From Panicum virgatum (Eukaryota; Streptophyta; Magnoliopsida; Poales; Poaceae), in assembly GCF_016808335.1 (NCBI RefSeq), contig NC_053149.1, positions 28,703,339-28,767,338 on the forward strand: DNA of 64,000 nt, given 5' to 3'. The position numbers were made by a program, and so were the translations under genes. The notes under the pieces are model-generated. The model saw only the letters and a program-made list of their open reading frames with translations. It searched no databases and was not told where the DNA came from. This document shows, piece after piece, positions 43,587 to 54,839 of the stretch. Each line of letters starts with the position of its first letter. Within the stretch, counting starts at the first letter, position 1.

Positions 43587-44570
43587 TTACGCTATCACCT
43601 TCACCATTCCTCGCTGATTTGGATGCGGTCTTGCTTTGTCGAACAATCTTCCGAAGTGAATTAGTATCCAATCCATTTGCTCGAATTCCCTTAGCGATTT
43701 GGTGGTGCCCAAGGTTCTTCCTTTCTTTTCCGGGTCGTCTTTCGTTGCACTCTGGATTGATGCTTCTTCATCGTGGTTTGTCTCTATGACTTTCCCATGC
43801 TTCGGTTGATCTTCCCTCACTTCCGATGTTTTTTTTCTGAAAATTCCAGCAAGCACCCGCACTTGAGATTCTTTCTCGGAGCTTGCCGAACATCGTTTTT
43901 CCCAATCTTTTCGCATGGCCGCACCCTTGCTGATTTTTTGTAGGAGTTGGGCAGCTTCCGTGAGTGTTTTCTCCATGAGATCTCCTCCTGCACACATTTG
44001 AACAAACTGCATGCACTCGGGGGTTAGGGAAAAGTAAAAGGTATGCAAGAGTACTTCACCGGAAAATCCGAGCTTCAGTCCTTGTTCAATCAATCCATTG
44101 AATCTATCCCATGCTTGATCTATCCCTTCTTCTCCTCCTTGCGCGAAGTTGATCACTTGCTTCCGAATATGTTGAACCTTGCTTAATGGAAAGAACTGCT
44201 CGCAAAATTTCTTCATCAAGTCATCCTAATTTCATTTTACCTCGAAGGATGCAAGTGCAAACCATCTTCTCGCTTCTTCCGCAAGTGAGTATGGGAAAAG
44301 ATTCTATCTAAACCAAGCTAGCGGAACTCCGTCTTGTTGTACCGTGTTGCATAGCATTGTGAACCACTTGATATGTCTATATGGGTTATCCGTCTCATCT
44401 CCTCTAAAGGGGTTTGCCGCCGCCATCTTGATGATTTGAGGCTTGATCTCGTACTCGGTGGCTCGCAACACCGAATCTGATTTTTGCATGTCGAAGTCCT
44501 CCAATCACGGGCTTGCATAATCACTTAGTGATTTTTCTCCTTCCTCCACGTGTTGAATGAGATGGGCCAT
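43587..44570 (-). pseudogene. gag: Athila-like gag, disrupted
   Basis: N-terminal part 44570-44304 carries YEIKPQIIKMAAANPFRGDE and HIKWFTMLCNTVQQDGVP, then a stop. Readthrough gives NLFPYSLAEEARRWF with further stops. The main body 44219-43587 holds LMKKFCEQFFPLSKVQHIRK and AWDRFNGLIEQGLKLGFSG. It is decayed, unlike the intact gag at 1-940. Confidence 0.85.
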
Positions 44571-44672
44571 CTAGACAATCAAAACAAAAACAAGAAAACA
44601 AAAATTTTCTAGGGAAAAGGTTAGGTGTTAGTAACCAACAAAATTAATACAAAGTTAAACATAGCAAAATCG

Positions 44673-44694
44673 CTTGTTCCCCGGCAACGATGCC
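44673..44694 (-). promoter_or_regulatory. Primer-binding site, tRNA-Asp type
   Basis: The minus strand starts TGGCATCGTTGCCGGGGA. One or two bases differ from the site at 1167-1188. Confidence 0.82.
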
Positions 44695-44703
44695 AGAAAA
44701 GCT

Positions 44704-45913
44704 TGTTGACGCTCCTTAGAGCGCCAATTTACGTCCCGCAAGCGCACGGATCGTGTAGCTTTTCCTTTAGAGTATTCCCCCAAGGTTTATCAATCCAAGG
44801 AACAAGTGTATTACTATGCTTAACTAAGCACTAATGACATTGGTAAAAGATCTGTATTGAGTGATTGAGTGTGAAATAGATCTAATCTAACCAATCTAAT
44901 CTAATCTAGACTAGTGAGCAATGATAGGTGTGTACACAAGATATGAAGAGCATTTGTCCATAGGGTCTAGGATCACTAGAGATGTAATCGCCAAGCAACA
45001 AAGAACGGATCTAATCTACCAAAGGTGTGTTCCAAGATCAAAACCTTTCCCTCCCACATACTGTCACTACACGAGGATAATCGATAACGAATCAACAAGA
45101 ACACGATAGTTGATGTAATCTAAGTAAACTATGCAAGAGCAAAGCAAACCCAAAGCCAAGTCACGAACTATTAGGCATCAAAGCATCATCAACAAGAGTC
45201 GTGATAGACCAATCTCATAAAGGTTTCGGCAATTACAACTCAAGATCTCCTTACAACCCCATGAACAAACGAGGACTTTACCCCATGAAGCTAAGCGAAG
45301 CGTAGTCGATCATGGTGACGAAATCTCCGGCAAGGGATGGGTCCCTTGCTGTCCTCCAACTTGCAGCGGCGCCGAGGGACGATGAGGCCTCCGGTGTCGC
45401 CTTTCTCTTGTGTCTAACTCGAATGGATCTCTGAAATTCATCTCTGGATGCTCTCTTCCGAATCTCTCTGTGATCCCCCCTCTTTGATGGCAGTTTCGGG
45501 GTATATATAGGCGGTTCTGGTCGGTGGTTTTGGGAAAACACAGATTATGGTTGATGCATACTTCGCGCTGAAGAAAATTGAGGCCGATTGGGTCTCGGAA
45601 TGGGCTAGGCCGGCCGGCTCAGAGGGCCCCAGGCCGGCTGGCCTGGCCCCTTTCTGGCCCCTTTCGGTCCCATCTTTCACGTGCGGCCTCTTCTCCTTAT
45701 TCCTCATCTTAGCCCAGTTGTGACCATCCGTTAAAACATCTCCGAAAATGTCCAATTTCCTGCCAAAACACAACATGCTCCAAAATCCAGGACAAAATCG
45801 AAAACGGTCAAGTTCGGGTGCCAAGTGGCGGGTTAGTACATGAATCATCCCAAAGAAATTACCAAAACCTCTCCTAATTGTATAATAAAATGGGTACTTA
45901 AGGAGCGCCAACA
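44704..45913 (-). repeat. 5' LTR of Athila-like element
   Basis: 1210 bp from TGTTGGCGCTCCTTAAG to GGAGCGTCAACA on the minus strand. TATA-type CTATATATACC at about 45499-45509. About 210 bp shorter than the LTR at 1197-2617. Confidence 0.88.
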
Positions 45914-47650
45914 ACGTTCGACTACTATCGATGTACTGACTACATGAGTAGTCGCAGCGAAGTGGAGGAGCAGTTCCTCGCCAGGTAGTGGAGCTGTTAG
46001 AGTCGGCGGTAACCGGAGATGATGCTTGAGGTTCTCGAGTGCTTCCGCGGCTTCTGTAGTCCACTCAAATTTGTCTTGTCGCTTTAGGAGCTTGAAGAAG
46101 GGTAAGCCCCGTTCGCCAAGCCGGGACAAGAACCAGTTCAAAGCTGCCATGCAACCTGTAAGCTTCTGGACATCCTTGATAGTAGCTGGAGTGTCCATGG
46201 CTATGATGGCATTGATCTTCTCTAGATTGGCCTCGATTCCTCTGTTGCTGACGATGAATCCAAGTAGTTTTCCAGATGGTATGCCAAAGACGCACTTGGT
46301 TGGGTTGAGTTTCCAGCGAAATTTTCGGAGGCTGTTGAAGGTCTCTTCCAGGTCCGTAATGAATTGATCCTGGGTCTTGGTTTTGATGACAACATCGTCG
46401 ACATAGGCTTCAACATTGTGATGTAGCTGGTCGGCAAAGCACAGCTGTATCACATGCTGGTAGATAGCACCAGCGTTCTTCAACCCGAAAGACATGGTCT
46501 TGTAGGCGTATGCCCCGTAAGGGGTGATGAAGGCTGTCTTGATTTGGTCTTCGTCTTCCAAGGCGATCTGATGATACCCTGAGTAGCAGTCGAGGAAGGA
46601 TAATAAGATACATCCTGCTATAGAGTCGATTACTTGATCAATACGTGGTAGCCCGAAAGGATCCTATGGGCAATGCTTGTTTAGATCGGTGTAGTTGATG
46701 CACATCCTCCACTCGTTGTTGTTCTTCTTTTGGACGAGTACAGGGTTAGCCAACCACTCGGGGTGGTAGACTTCCTTGATAAACCCTACTGCGAGTAGTT
46801 TCGCCAGCTCTTTCTTGATGGCTTCTCGCTTGTCCGGTGAAAAACGCCGCAACCATTGCTTTTTTGGTGTGGCTTTAGGGTCGACCTTCAAGGCATGCTC
46901 GATCAACTCCTTGGGCACCCCTGGCATATGCGTTGGTTTCCACGCGAATACATCTCGGTTGGCCCTAAGGAAGTTGACGAGCTCGAGTTCCTATTTGTCA
47001 CCCAAACCCGCTCCAATGATGGCGGTTTTGGAGTCGTCTCCCTCTTGTAGCTGGATAGTCTTGGTGCCCACGTCACCAGTTGGTTTAACCGATGACTGGC
47101 TTGGCTTCTTGGAAGGCATCGACTCCTTGAGTGAGAGTTCCTTAACAGCGGCAAGTATTTCGCTAACAGAGCTAGGAACCCGGATTATGGTAGCATGATC
47201 TATTGCTTCCTTGTCGCACTCGAAGGACTTGAGGAGGTCTCCACGTAAGGAAAGTACTCCTGTGTTACGTGGCATCTTGAGGAGCAGGTACACGTAATGT
47301 GGTACTGCCATGAACTTAGCTAACGCTGGTCTTCCCAGGATAGCGTGGTAGGAAGATTCGAAGTCGGCTACTTCAAACTTGATGTACTCCATTCGGAAGT
47401 TCTGTTCTGTGCCAAATGTGACCGGAAGAGTGACCGAGCCAATTAGAGTGGAAGAATTTCCGGGGACGATGCCGTAGAATGGGGCCTTGTTCGGAGTGAG
47501 TAGACTCATGTAGTTAAGGCCCATCTTGGCTAATGTATTTGCGAAGATCAGGTTGAGCCCACTTCCGCTGTCGATGAGTACTCGAGTGAGCTTGGAGCCT
47601 TGGACGACTGGGTCGAGTACTAGCTGGAACTTTCCAGGTTCAGAGAAGCT
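45914..47650 (-). pseudogene. pol: Tat-like protease and reverse transcriptase, truncated
   Basis: Protease: active-site segment RVLIDSGSGLNLIFAN near 47600-47540, then AILGRPALAKFMAVPHYVYL in the frame 47524-46991. RT: VYHPEWLANPVLVQKKNNN and EWRMCINYTDLNKHCP, a stop at about 46663, then DPFGLPRIDQVIDSIAG, LDCYSGYHQI, KTMSFGLKNAGAIYQ, the catalytic VEAYVDDVVIKT, GFIVSNRGIEANLEKI, and the RNase H start LLLHFAATTHVVSTSIVVE, cut at 45914 by the Athila-like LTR. Confidence 0.9.
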
Positions 47651-47893
47651 GGTCCATTGATCTTTCCTGAAGAAGGTAATGGGGACCTCGCTGTATTTCA
47701 GTGGCCTCTGAACTGCTGGCTCGACTGAAAGGATTTCTCTGAGTAGGAGCTTCTAGGCTCGCTTGGAGAAGTTGGGATCTCCTCCAAATACGACGTTGAT
47801 GACATTTTGTTGCTGTTGGAAACCATCAGGGTCTTTCTTGTCGTCTTCGTCATCTTTGTTCTGCTTTTCCTTAGGAGCGTCTGCAGGTGCCGA

Positions 47894-49003
47894 CTAGAAG
47901 GATTTGCGCAGGATCGTGCACTCCCACATCGAGTGGTTGCTCTTGGGGTGGATTGGACACCTTTTGTTGTGAAGAATCTTGTCGAATTGATCGTGCGATT
48001 TGTCGCCCTTCTTACCACGCGGGGTGCGATCCATGGTGCCGACAGTGTCGTCAGGCTTGCGCTTACGCGCGGGATCCCGCTGGTTACTTGGCCGTCCACG
48101 GTCGTTGTGGCGCTTCCCATTGTTGTCGTTGTTACGGCGTGGGAAGCGACTGCATTCTTGCTCTTCTTCATCCGCCCAGTGCTGCATCATGTCTCGTAGC
48201 TCCACTACCGTTTTGGGGCGATTACGCCCGAAGTCACAGTACAGAGACTTGACGGTGATGCCGCTTTGGAAGTAGTAGATGACGTCGTCGTCGGCGACAT
48301 TGGGGATGGTGACTCTTGTGTCGAAGAAGCGCTTGACATAAGATCTAATCGACTCGCCTTGCTCCTGCTTGCACATGGACAGGGCGTGTCGGGTAGCTAC
48401 ACGATGTAGCGACCCTTGGAAGTTGTCAATGAAGGCCTTCTTAAGGTCATCCCACGAGTGTATGGACTCGTGCGCCAAGCTTTCGAGCCACATGAGGGGT
48501 GCGGGCTCCAAGGCCATCGAGAAGTAGAGGACTTTGGTGTTTGTGTCTCCCCCTGCAACACTAACAGCGGTCGAGTATAAATGTAACCATTGAGCAGGGT
48601 CTTGCTTACCATTGTACTTTTGGATGTTCGTAGGCTTGAAATCCTTTGGGTACTCGATGTTGTCGAAGACTCTGCTGAGAGCTTGGAAGCGATCGGAGTT
48701 GTCTGCAAACTGCGATCTGCGTCTTGCATTATTGATGTCCCGGGTGTCCATTATTGAGTCGGCTACCTCTTCCCTATTGTGCCCGCGGTTGTTGTTGTTG
48801 TGATTTTGCTGAGGCCCAGGGGCTTTGTTTGCTGGTGGTTGGCCACCCCTGGGTCGATGGATGCTTGCGACTTCCAGATCCTCCTGGTTTCTTTGATTTT
48901 GCTGCTCCAACTGTTGTTGGCGATGATGGCCTCCAGGAGTATGACTTGCTTGAGGTATGACTGTTGCGGTGCCCCTCGACCGGGTTCCATGGAGCGAGGA
49001 CAA
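47894..49003 (-). CDS. gag: Tat-like gag
   Basis: Open frame of 369 codons. Residues 1-110 are Gln/Arg/Asn-rich. The gag core has IQKYNGKQDPAQWLHLYSTA, PLMWLESLAHESIHSWDDLK, KAFIDNFQGSLHRVATRHAL and ESIRSYVKRFFDTRVTIPNV. A basic region and a Cys/His knuckle-like segment (CPIHPKSNHSMWEC) end it. It packages element RNA. The frame is intact although pol is not. It may continue from the upstream ORF by a frameshift in the original element. Confidence 0.85.
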   Translation of the reverse strand: MSSLHGTRSRGTATVIPQASHTPGGHHRQQQLEQQNQRNQEDLEVASIHRPRGGQPPANKAPGPQQNHNNNNRGHNREEVADSIMDTRDINNARRRSQFADNSDRFQALSRVFDNIEYPKDFKPTNIQKYNGKQDPAQWLHLYSTAVSVAGGDTNTKVLYFSMALEPAPLMWLESLAHESIHSWDDLKKAFIDNFQGSLHRVATRHALSMCKQEQGESIRSYVKRFFDTRVTIPNVADDDVIYYFQSGITVKSLYCDFGRNRPKTVVELRDMMQHWADEEEQECSRFPRRNNDNNGKRHNDRGRPSNQRDPARKRKPDDTVGTMDRTPRGKKGDKSHDQFDKILHNKRCPIHPKSNHSMWECTILRKSF

Positions 49004-49189
49004 CGGGTTTTATCTCTCGAGTTATTCAATAGCGTTCTTGGCAAGGTATATGACATGCTCCATCTCTAGGTTTTGAGGCATCTGCATGAGCCGCAGGGTT
49101 GCTTCTGTCTTCGCGGCGATTGGGGTTCTGAAAACTGGGTCCGCGACATTGTTGATTTCGTTATTGAGGTTGCGTGGGGGAAGACGAGC

Positions 49190-50067
49190 TCATTCGGCAG
49201 CTTGAAACCTGCGCTCCCCTTTACATTGATTTCTTGCCCTGTGAGCTGTGCGAGTAGCTTCATCTTTGTCTTGTGGAGCATCATGGGTCAGATTGTCTAC
49301 TGAAATCTGATCCAAGGCTTCGTTTGGATCATGCTGACTAGGAGCACCTTCGGGTTGTTGGACGATCACCGGAACCAAATGTTCGGGCGAGAAGCTTTCC
49401 AGGTCTGAGTCGATATCAGCTAGGACAGTTTCTCCGGACCCAGTTTCCTTCTCGGTTACGAGGGGAGTACCATGTTGAAACGGAAGATCATCAATGCTGG
49501 CAACCTCCCGAAGGTTATCGAGTAGTTCTGCAAGAGTATGGCTTTGGCAGGACTCGAATTGTATCTGTGCCAATGCATTGGTGATGAAATCCAGGCTGTC
49601 TTGAGACGATTCGACTGGATCTAGGTATACGTCGAAAACGGGCGCCTCCCGGCTGGCGGTGACTGAGTAGTTCTCGAAGCATAAAAGATGATCCGAGCTA
49701 TTTTCATAAATGGATCTGATCATCTGTTTGTAATTAGATGATGAATTGCGCACCCGAAGATGGGTTGAGCAAGAGGAGTCTCAATCCGGGTAAAATTCGG
49801 TGCGAGATTGATCTGAGTCCGAGTAGAACTCGAGTTGTCTTCGAGTTTTGTCTCGATCTCCTTAATGAGGTCGGGAAGCAACATGATTCCGTGATCGTCT
49901 GATCCGGCTAGTTTGTTGGAGTCTTCCGACGCGGTGATCTTCAGTGTGGTCGAGTTGGTTAGGTGGCTGTCGAAGCCGCCCGAACCATTGGCGACGCAGA
50001 CCCACGAGCCGAAGATGAAGGGGACGCCTTGAGGAGGCGCCGTGGTGTTGAAAGCGAAAGTGGCCAT
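49190..50067 (-). pseudogene. Tat-like N-terminal ORF, frameshifted
   Basis: Starts MATFAFNTTAPPQGVPFIFG (50067) and leaves frame near 49730, continuing in the frame ending 49190 (EAPVFDVYLDPVESSQDSLD, DDLPFQHGTPLVTEKETGSG). Related to 34471-35060 by FGSW and the D/SHLT blocks. Role unknown. Confidence 0.7.
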
Positions 50068-50113
50068 AGAATTGGCCGATGAACTCGCCAAGTCCCCTAC
50101 CTGGCGCGCCAGC

Positions 50114-50529
50114 TGTCGGTGTTTACCGCCAAGCCTGCTCAGGGATACCCTTAGCAGTAAGGTTTGTAGGTAGGGATCAACTGCTCCGGAACTAGATGGT
50201 GCAAGGAACACAAAGATTTAGACAGCTTTGGACCGCGAGTTGCATAATAACCTACGTCCTGTGTGGTGGTTTGTATTGCCTTAGGTGTTGATGTGTTTCG
50301 AGGGGGTACCTGCCTGCCCTTATATATCCGGGGGGACAGGTTTACATGCAAAGTGCTAGCCGAGTATAGTTGGAGTTCTACTACAGCATGATCGGGTGGT
50401 TTTCTTTGTACTACGGCTAGTTCTACACCAATTCAGGTAGTTACAAGAGAGGTAAGGTATATTTATGAGCTATCCCTTACTCTAAAACATTCTATGCCTA
50501 TAAACAGTCCCGCTGCCTTGTGTCTGACA
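50114..50529 (-). repeat. Tat-like LTR (shared between two units)
   Basis: 416 bp from TGTCAGACACAAGGCAG to AAACACCGACA on the minus strand, with TATA-type TATATAAGGGC at about 50318-50328. The primer site (CTGGCGCGCCAGGTAGGGG) abuts on the low side. It serves as 5' LTR of 45914-50113, and stands in the position of 3' LTR for the short unit 50530-52243. Confidence 0.88.
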
Positions 50530-50530
50530 G

Positions 50531-51080
50531 TAGGCACACGTAGTACTAGTCGATGACTAATAAACACTGGCCGTACTGAGAGTTTGGCGCAACGCGCCGT
50601 CAGTAGGCACACGTAGTACTAGTCGATGACTAGTAAACACTGGCCGTACTGAAAGTTTGGGCACAACGCGCTGTAAGTAGGCACACATAGTACTAGTCGA
50701 TGACTAGTAAATACTGGCCGTACTGAGAGTTGGGTGCAATGCATCATCACTAGGCGCACGTAGTACTAGTCGATGACTAGTAAACACTGGCTGTACTGAA
50801 AGTTTGGGTGCAACGCGCCGTCAGTAGGCGCACGTAGTACTAGTTGATGATTAGTAAACACTGGCCGTACTGAGTATTTGGGCGCAACGCGCCGTCAGTA
50901 GGCGCACGTAGTACTAGTCGATAACTAGTAAACACTGGCCGTACTGAGTGTTTAGGCGCAACGTGACGTAAGTAGGCGCACGTAATACTAGTCGATGACT
51001 AGTAAACACCGGCCGTACTAGAAATTTGGGCGCAACACGCCGTCAGTAGGCGCACATAGTACTAGTCGATGACCGTATTG
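50531..51080 (-). repeat. 74-bp tandem repeat array with hairpins, ~7.5 copies
   Basis: Copies start at 50531, 50604, 50678, 50751, 50825, 50899, 50973 and 51047 (last one partial), each 73-74 bp. Each carries TACTAGT-CGATG-ACTAGTA, a 7-bp inverted repeat round a 5-base loop, then CACTGGCCGTACTGAG and CAACGCGCCGTCAG. The hairpin arms are kept in nearly all copies. Confidence 0.95.
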
Positions 51081-52243
51081 AGTGTAGTCGTCGATGCGCC
51101 ACCGAGTAATCGAAGTAGTTGCCGACGGGTTGTGGCGCGTTGAAGCCGATGTAGTTAGTGACGGGTTGGCGAGTCTTTCCGCAAAGCTAAAGAAGTCATC
51201 GGTGAATCCGAGATCCATCGGTACGGCCGGTGCTGATATATTGGCGAAACTCTAGAAATCTGTTCGCCAGTAACTCGCTTTGCATGGCCCATTGCTTGCT
51301 TGCTATTGGCCGGAGATTTAGCATGCTAGGCCAAGTTGTTGAAGTTTCCTGGTGGCTTCTCATGTGTGCATGTAGAGAGTTTGTCTCAGATTGAATTTTG
51401 AGCCGCACATGCATAAGAACAATCCGATGCTTTTTTCCTCCATGCTTGAATTGCGCGTGTTGATTATCCAACTGGTCCCACATGCTGCGTTGCCTTGATC
51501 CAAAAGCCAAGTAGCCTAGCTTGCGATGTGCAGCTTTTTTAGATGAACTCTACTCGAACTCCGGGTAGAACTCCATGCGAATCTGTCAATGATGACAATA
51601 GTGTAGCAATCTGGACTCCAAATCGGAAAAGAAGTCACATTGGTTCTGCCTTGGGAATTAAGCCGCATCCACGACAAGCGCAAGTGGGAGCAGGAGTTGG
51701 GCTGGACTCGGACTCTGTCTTATTAATCTTCTCTGCCTTGGTGAATTGGATCTCATCGAGATTTTTGAAGATTTCGATGATGGTTGCTGATGCATATGCC
51801 TCTGGAGTCTGCGATCACGGGGTGACGACGGAAGTTGTCTGACATGACGCCGCAGCACGAAGTAGATTAGTCTTGAAGAACTGATCCGCCGAGCTTGCCA
51901 ATGGATTGAAAAATCCTCAGAATCAGGGACAATCGTCAGGCTCGACTGACTCGCCGAGGCGAATTGGAGCCGGATTGTACCCAACGCTGTCCGAGTTAAG
52001 GGCAGATGATGCCCGAGTTGTTGAACTCCTGCTGAGTTTGCTAGAGCAGTCTGGAGAGCCGATCTTGCTTGTCGTAGACGATCTCCGGCTCCTTGGGGGT
52101 GATTAGGTGACTACTATAGCCACCCGATCCGTTGGTGGTGTTGGCCGAGGACCCCAAGACGAAGATCGTGCCCTCCGTGGAGCACGTTGTTGGCCATCGA
52201 ATTCGTCGATGAACTCGTCGAATCCCCTACCTGGCACGCCAGC

Positions 52244-52659
52244 TGTCGGTGTTTACCGTCAAGTCTGCTCAGGGATACCCTTAGAAGTAAGGTTTGTAGG
52301 TAGGGATCGACTGCTTTAGAACTCGATGGTGCAAGAAACACAAAGATTTAGACAGATTCAGGCTGCGAGTTGTGTAATACCTTACGTCTTGTGTGGTTGT
52401 TTGTATTGTCTTAAGTGTTGATGATGTTTCGAGGGGGTCCCTGCCCGCCCTTATATATCTGGGTGAATAGGATTACATGGAAAGTTGTAGCCGAGTACAG
52501 TTGGAGTCCTACTACAACATGATCAGGTAGTTTTCTTGTACTGCAGCTAGTCTTACGCCTATTCGGGTAGTTATAAGAGAGGTAAGGTACATTCATGTGC
52601 TATCCCTTACTCTAGAATATTCTATGCCTGTGAGTAATTCCGCACCTCCGGGTCTGACA
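52244..52659 (-). repeat. Tat-like LTR, outer
   Basis: 416 bp from TGTCAGACCCGGAGGTG to AAACACCGACA on the minus strand. On its high side it abuts CACTA transposase coding sequence directly, marking the insertion point at 52660. Confidence 0.87.
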
Positions 52660-54703
52660 CGGCAGCCCTTTAATCTTAAAGCTATTATATTTGTCACCAT
52701 CCATGATAACCGGGCATTTTTTGTCCTGTCAAGACAGATCAAAGGTAGGACCAAATGCACGGTGTGCGTGGATGGCACAGTATCATCTTTCCTTGAAGGT
52801 TCTCGAAAGGTAGTTTAGCTTGGGTACAGACGCTTCTTGGTGGAAGGACATAGGTACCGAAGTAAGAAGTTCTATAATCATTTTGACGGCATGCCTGAAT
52901 TCCATTCTGCACCCATTTAACGATACATGCACTATGTTTTCAAAATGGTTCGGACCATCCAGGTCATTTATGGGAAGAAGGAGGAGGATGGGAAGAAGAG
53001 AAAGAGAGATAAGGCACCTATCAATGGCGTACCATTCAAAAAACAATCCATCTTCTACAAGTACTTGCCGTATTGGGCGGATCTCGAGGTTCGCCATGTA
53101 ATCGATGGTATACACCTGAAAAAGAATGTGTTTGGGAACACAATAGGGCTCCTCCTGGAGACATGAGCCAAAACAAAGGATACTTTGAAGTCGCGTCAGG
53201 ATTTTGTAGCCATGAAGATTAGACAAGATCTTCACCCTGTGGAGAAAGGGAATGACAGATATGAACTCCCCCCAGCTAGCTACAACTTGACATGTGATGA
53301 GAAGAAGGCAGTATGCGAGAGCATAAGAGGGATCCGAGTTCTGATTTGTTTCATGTCCAACATAAGAAAACTAGTCTCGATGAAAGATTTGTCACTATAC
53401 GGCTATAACTGTCATGATTGTCATGTGCTGCTGATGGTGTTCCTCCCGATTGCAATCAGAGTGATCAAGCCAGTATATGTAAAGATGGTAATCACTCGAT
53501 TGTGTTACTTCTTCAATAGGATTTCACAAAAGGTGATCGACGAAGATGTTGCAGGATCTTAAAGAATTCAGTGCGGAGACTATGGCGCAGCTAGAGGTGT
53601 GTTTCCTTCCGGGTTATTTTGATATAACCGAAAACCTAATGATTCACATTATCGATCAGATACAAGTACTTGGTCCACTTTACCTACACGAAATATGGAC
53701 GTATGAGCGTTTCATGTCTATCCTCAACCGATACGTATTGAATCGTGCTCATCCTGTGGGGTCTATGATAGAGGGATACAATACTGAGGAAGTCATCGAG
53801 TCTTGCCTAGGTTACCTAAAGGATAATGTGTCCCTTGGTTTTCCAATTCCATGTTTTTTGGGGAGGTTGGATGGTGTGGGCACAGTCAGCAGGAAAATCT
53901 TCATCGATAAAGGTTTCAAAGGTGTGTAACAAGCACATTATTGCATCATGCAGCATCTCACGGTAATGACACCTTTAGTCGAAGAATACTTGAGCATACT
54001 TCGGGCACAATATAATGGCCGCTCGGATGATTGGGTCATGAGATAGCACAAACGTCAACTTACTACATGGTTGAAGGACCTAGATCTACAAGATGGGGAG
54101 ATTGTCGAGGAACAAACGATTAAAAGATTGGCAGCTAGACCATCTAGACAGGTCACATCTTGGCAATGGTACGACATAAATGGATATCTACTCTACTGCC
54201 ACCAAGCACAAGAAGACCGTGTCCCGGAACAGTGGTGTTTGTATTGAGGCCTTGAATGAGAAAACAGGTCAAAATACAACATATTTTGGTATGTCATAGA
54301 TGATATATGGGAAGTGCACATTGGTTCCAATGTACAAATCCCGGTCTTTCGGTGTCGTTGGCTGAAGCACCCCAAAGGTGTTGAGGTGGACGGCTATGGG
54401 CTCACAATTGTCGACCTCAACAATATTGATTACAAAGACGACCCATGGATACTTGCTTCACAGGTCGCACAGGTGCTCTATGTAGTTGATCCTGCAAAGA
54501 AGACAAAATATGTTGTCATCCCTGGAAAACAAAATATCATAGGAGTCGAGGGTATCGACGATGTGGAAGAATATAATCAGTATGATCAAATGAACCTCTT
54601 CACAGACCTAGCACAGAAGACGAAGATTATAGAAGCAGGCATACGAAAAGATGACAAGTCGTGGGCACGCAAAGATGGCGAATCGAGAATTGTTACGACT
54701 TAA
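52660..54703 (+). pseudogene. TNP2-type CACTA transposase, C-terminal half
   Basis: Blocks in order: FNLKAIIFVTIHDNRAFFVL, the ADLEVRHVIDGIHLKKNVFG region, then the DUF4218-type region (YGYNCHDCHVLLMVFLPIAI, QLEVCFLPGYFDITENLMIH, EIWTYERFMSILNRYVLNRA). Next come ARPSRQVTSWQWYDINGY and the DUF4216-type region (GSNVQIPVFRCRWLKHPKGV, DPWILASQVAQVLYVVDPAK, GVEGIDDVEEYNQYDQM). Stops occur at 52815, about 52918, 53164, 53560, 53928, and in 54040-54290. The enzyme cuts CACTA ends; here the catalytic N-terminal half is missing and the rest is stop-ridden. Confidence 0.88.
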
Positions 54704-54839
54704 ATAACTCATGCATTTATGTATTCTCAAATTTGTATAAACATGCGATACAATTCCCGGTCTTCTGGTGTCGTTTGGTATTGTTTGTATTTTCTAACGC
54801 CTTACTCCCATTTTCTTCTAAAAAACCCAATTTCCAACA

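Larger units (their letters stand above)
38803..45913 (-). mobile_element. Athila-like Ty3/gypsy element, 3'-truncated
   Basis: Minus-strand order: LTR (45913-44704), tRNA-Asp-type primer site, gag, protease, reverse transcriptase, RNase H, integrase and an extra ORF, ending at about 38803 without a 3' LTR. It is inserted in the RNase H region of the Tat-like element that continues at 45914. LTR ends and primer site match the element at 1-2617. Coding is broken several times, so it is dead. Confidence 0.9.
45914..50529 (-). mobile_element. Tat-like Ty3/gypsy element, interrupted
   Basis: Minus-strand order: LTR 50529-50114, primer site, N-terminal ORF, gag, protease, reverse transcriptase into RNase H, where the Athila-like LTR begins. 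Integrase and the 3' LTR are not in the window beyond the nested element. The gag and protease types are those of the Tat/Retand group of grasses. Confidence 0.87.
50530..52659 (-). mobile_element. Non-autonomous Tat-like unit
   Basis: LTR 52659-52244, primer site (one change), short leader ORF start (MANNVLHGGHDLRLGVLGQH, stopping early near 52114), then about 1 kb of sequence without recognisable gag or pol, then the 74-bp repeat array, then the shared LTR at 50529. No protein beyond the leader is encoded, so mobility would depend on a full-length relative. ORFs at 51018-51984 show no family resemblance. Confidence 0.72.

Noticed and set aside
47807..48252. ORFs of 121-130 codons on the plus strand
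   Set aside because: Antisense shadows of the Tat-like gag at 47894-49003.
50531..51080. Regularly spaced repeat resembling a CRISPR array
   Set aside because: Whole 74-bp units are tandemly repeated with no unique spacers, in eukaryotic retrotransposon context.
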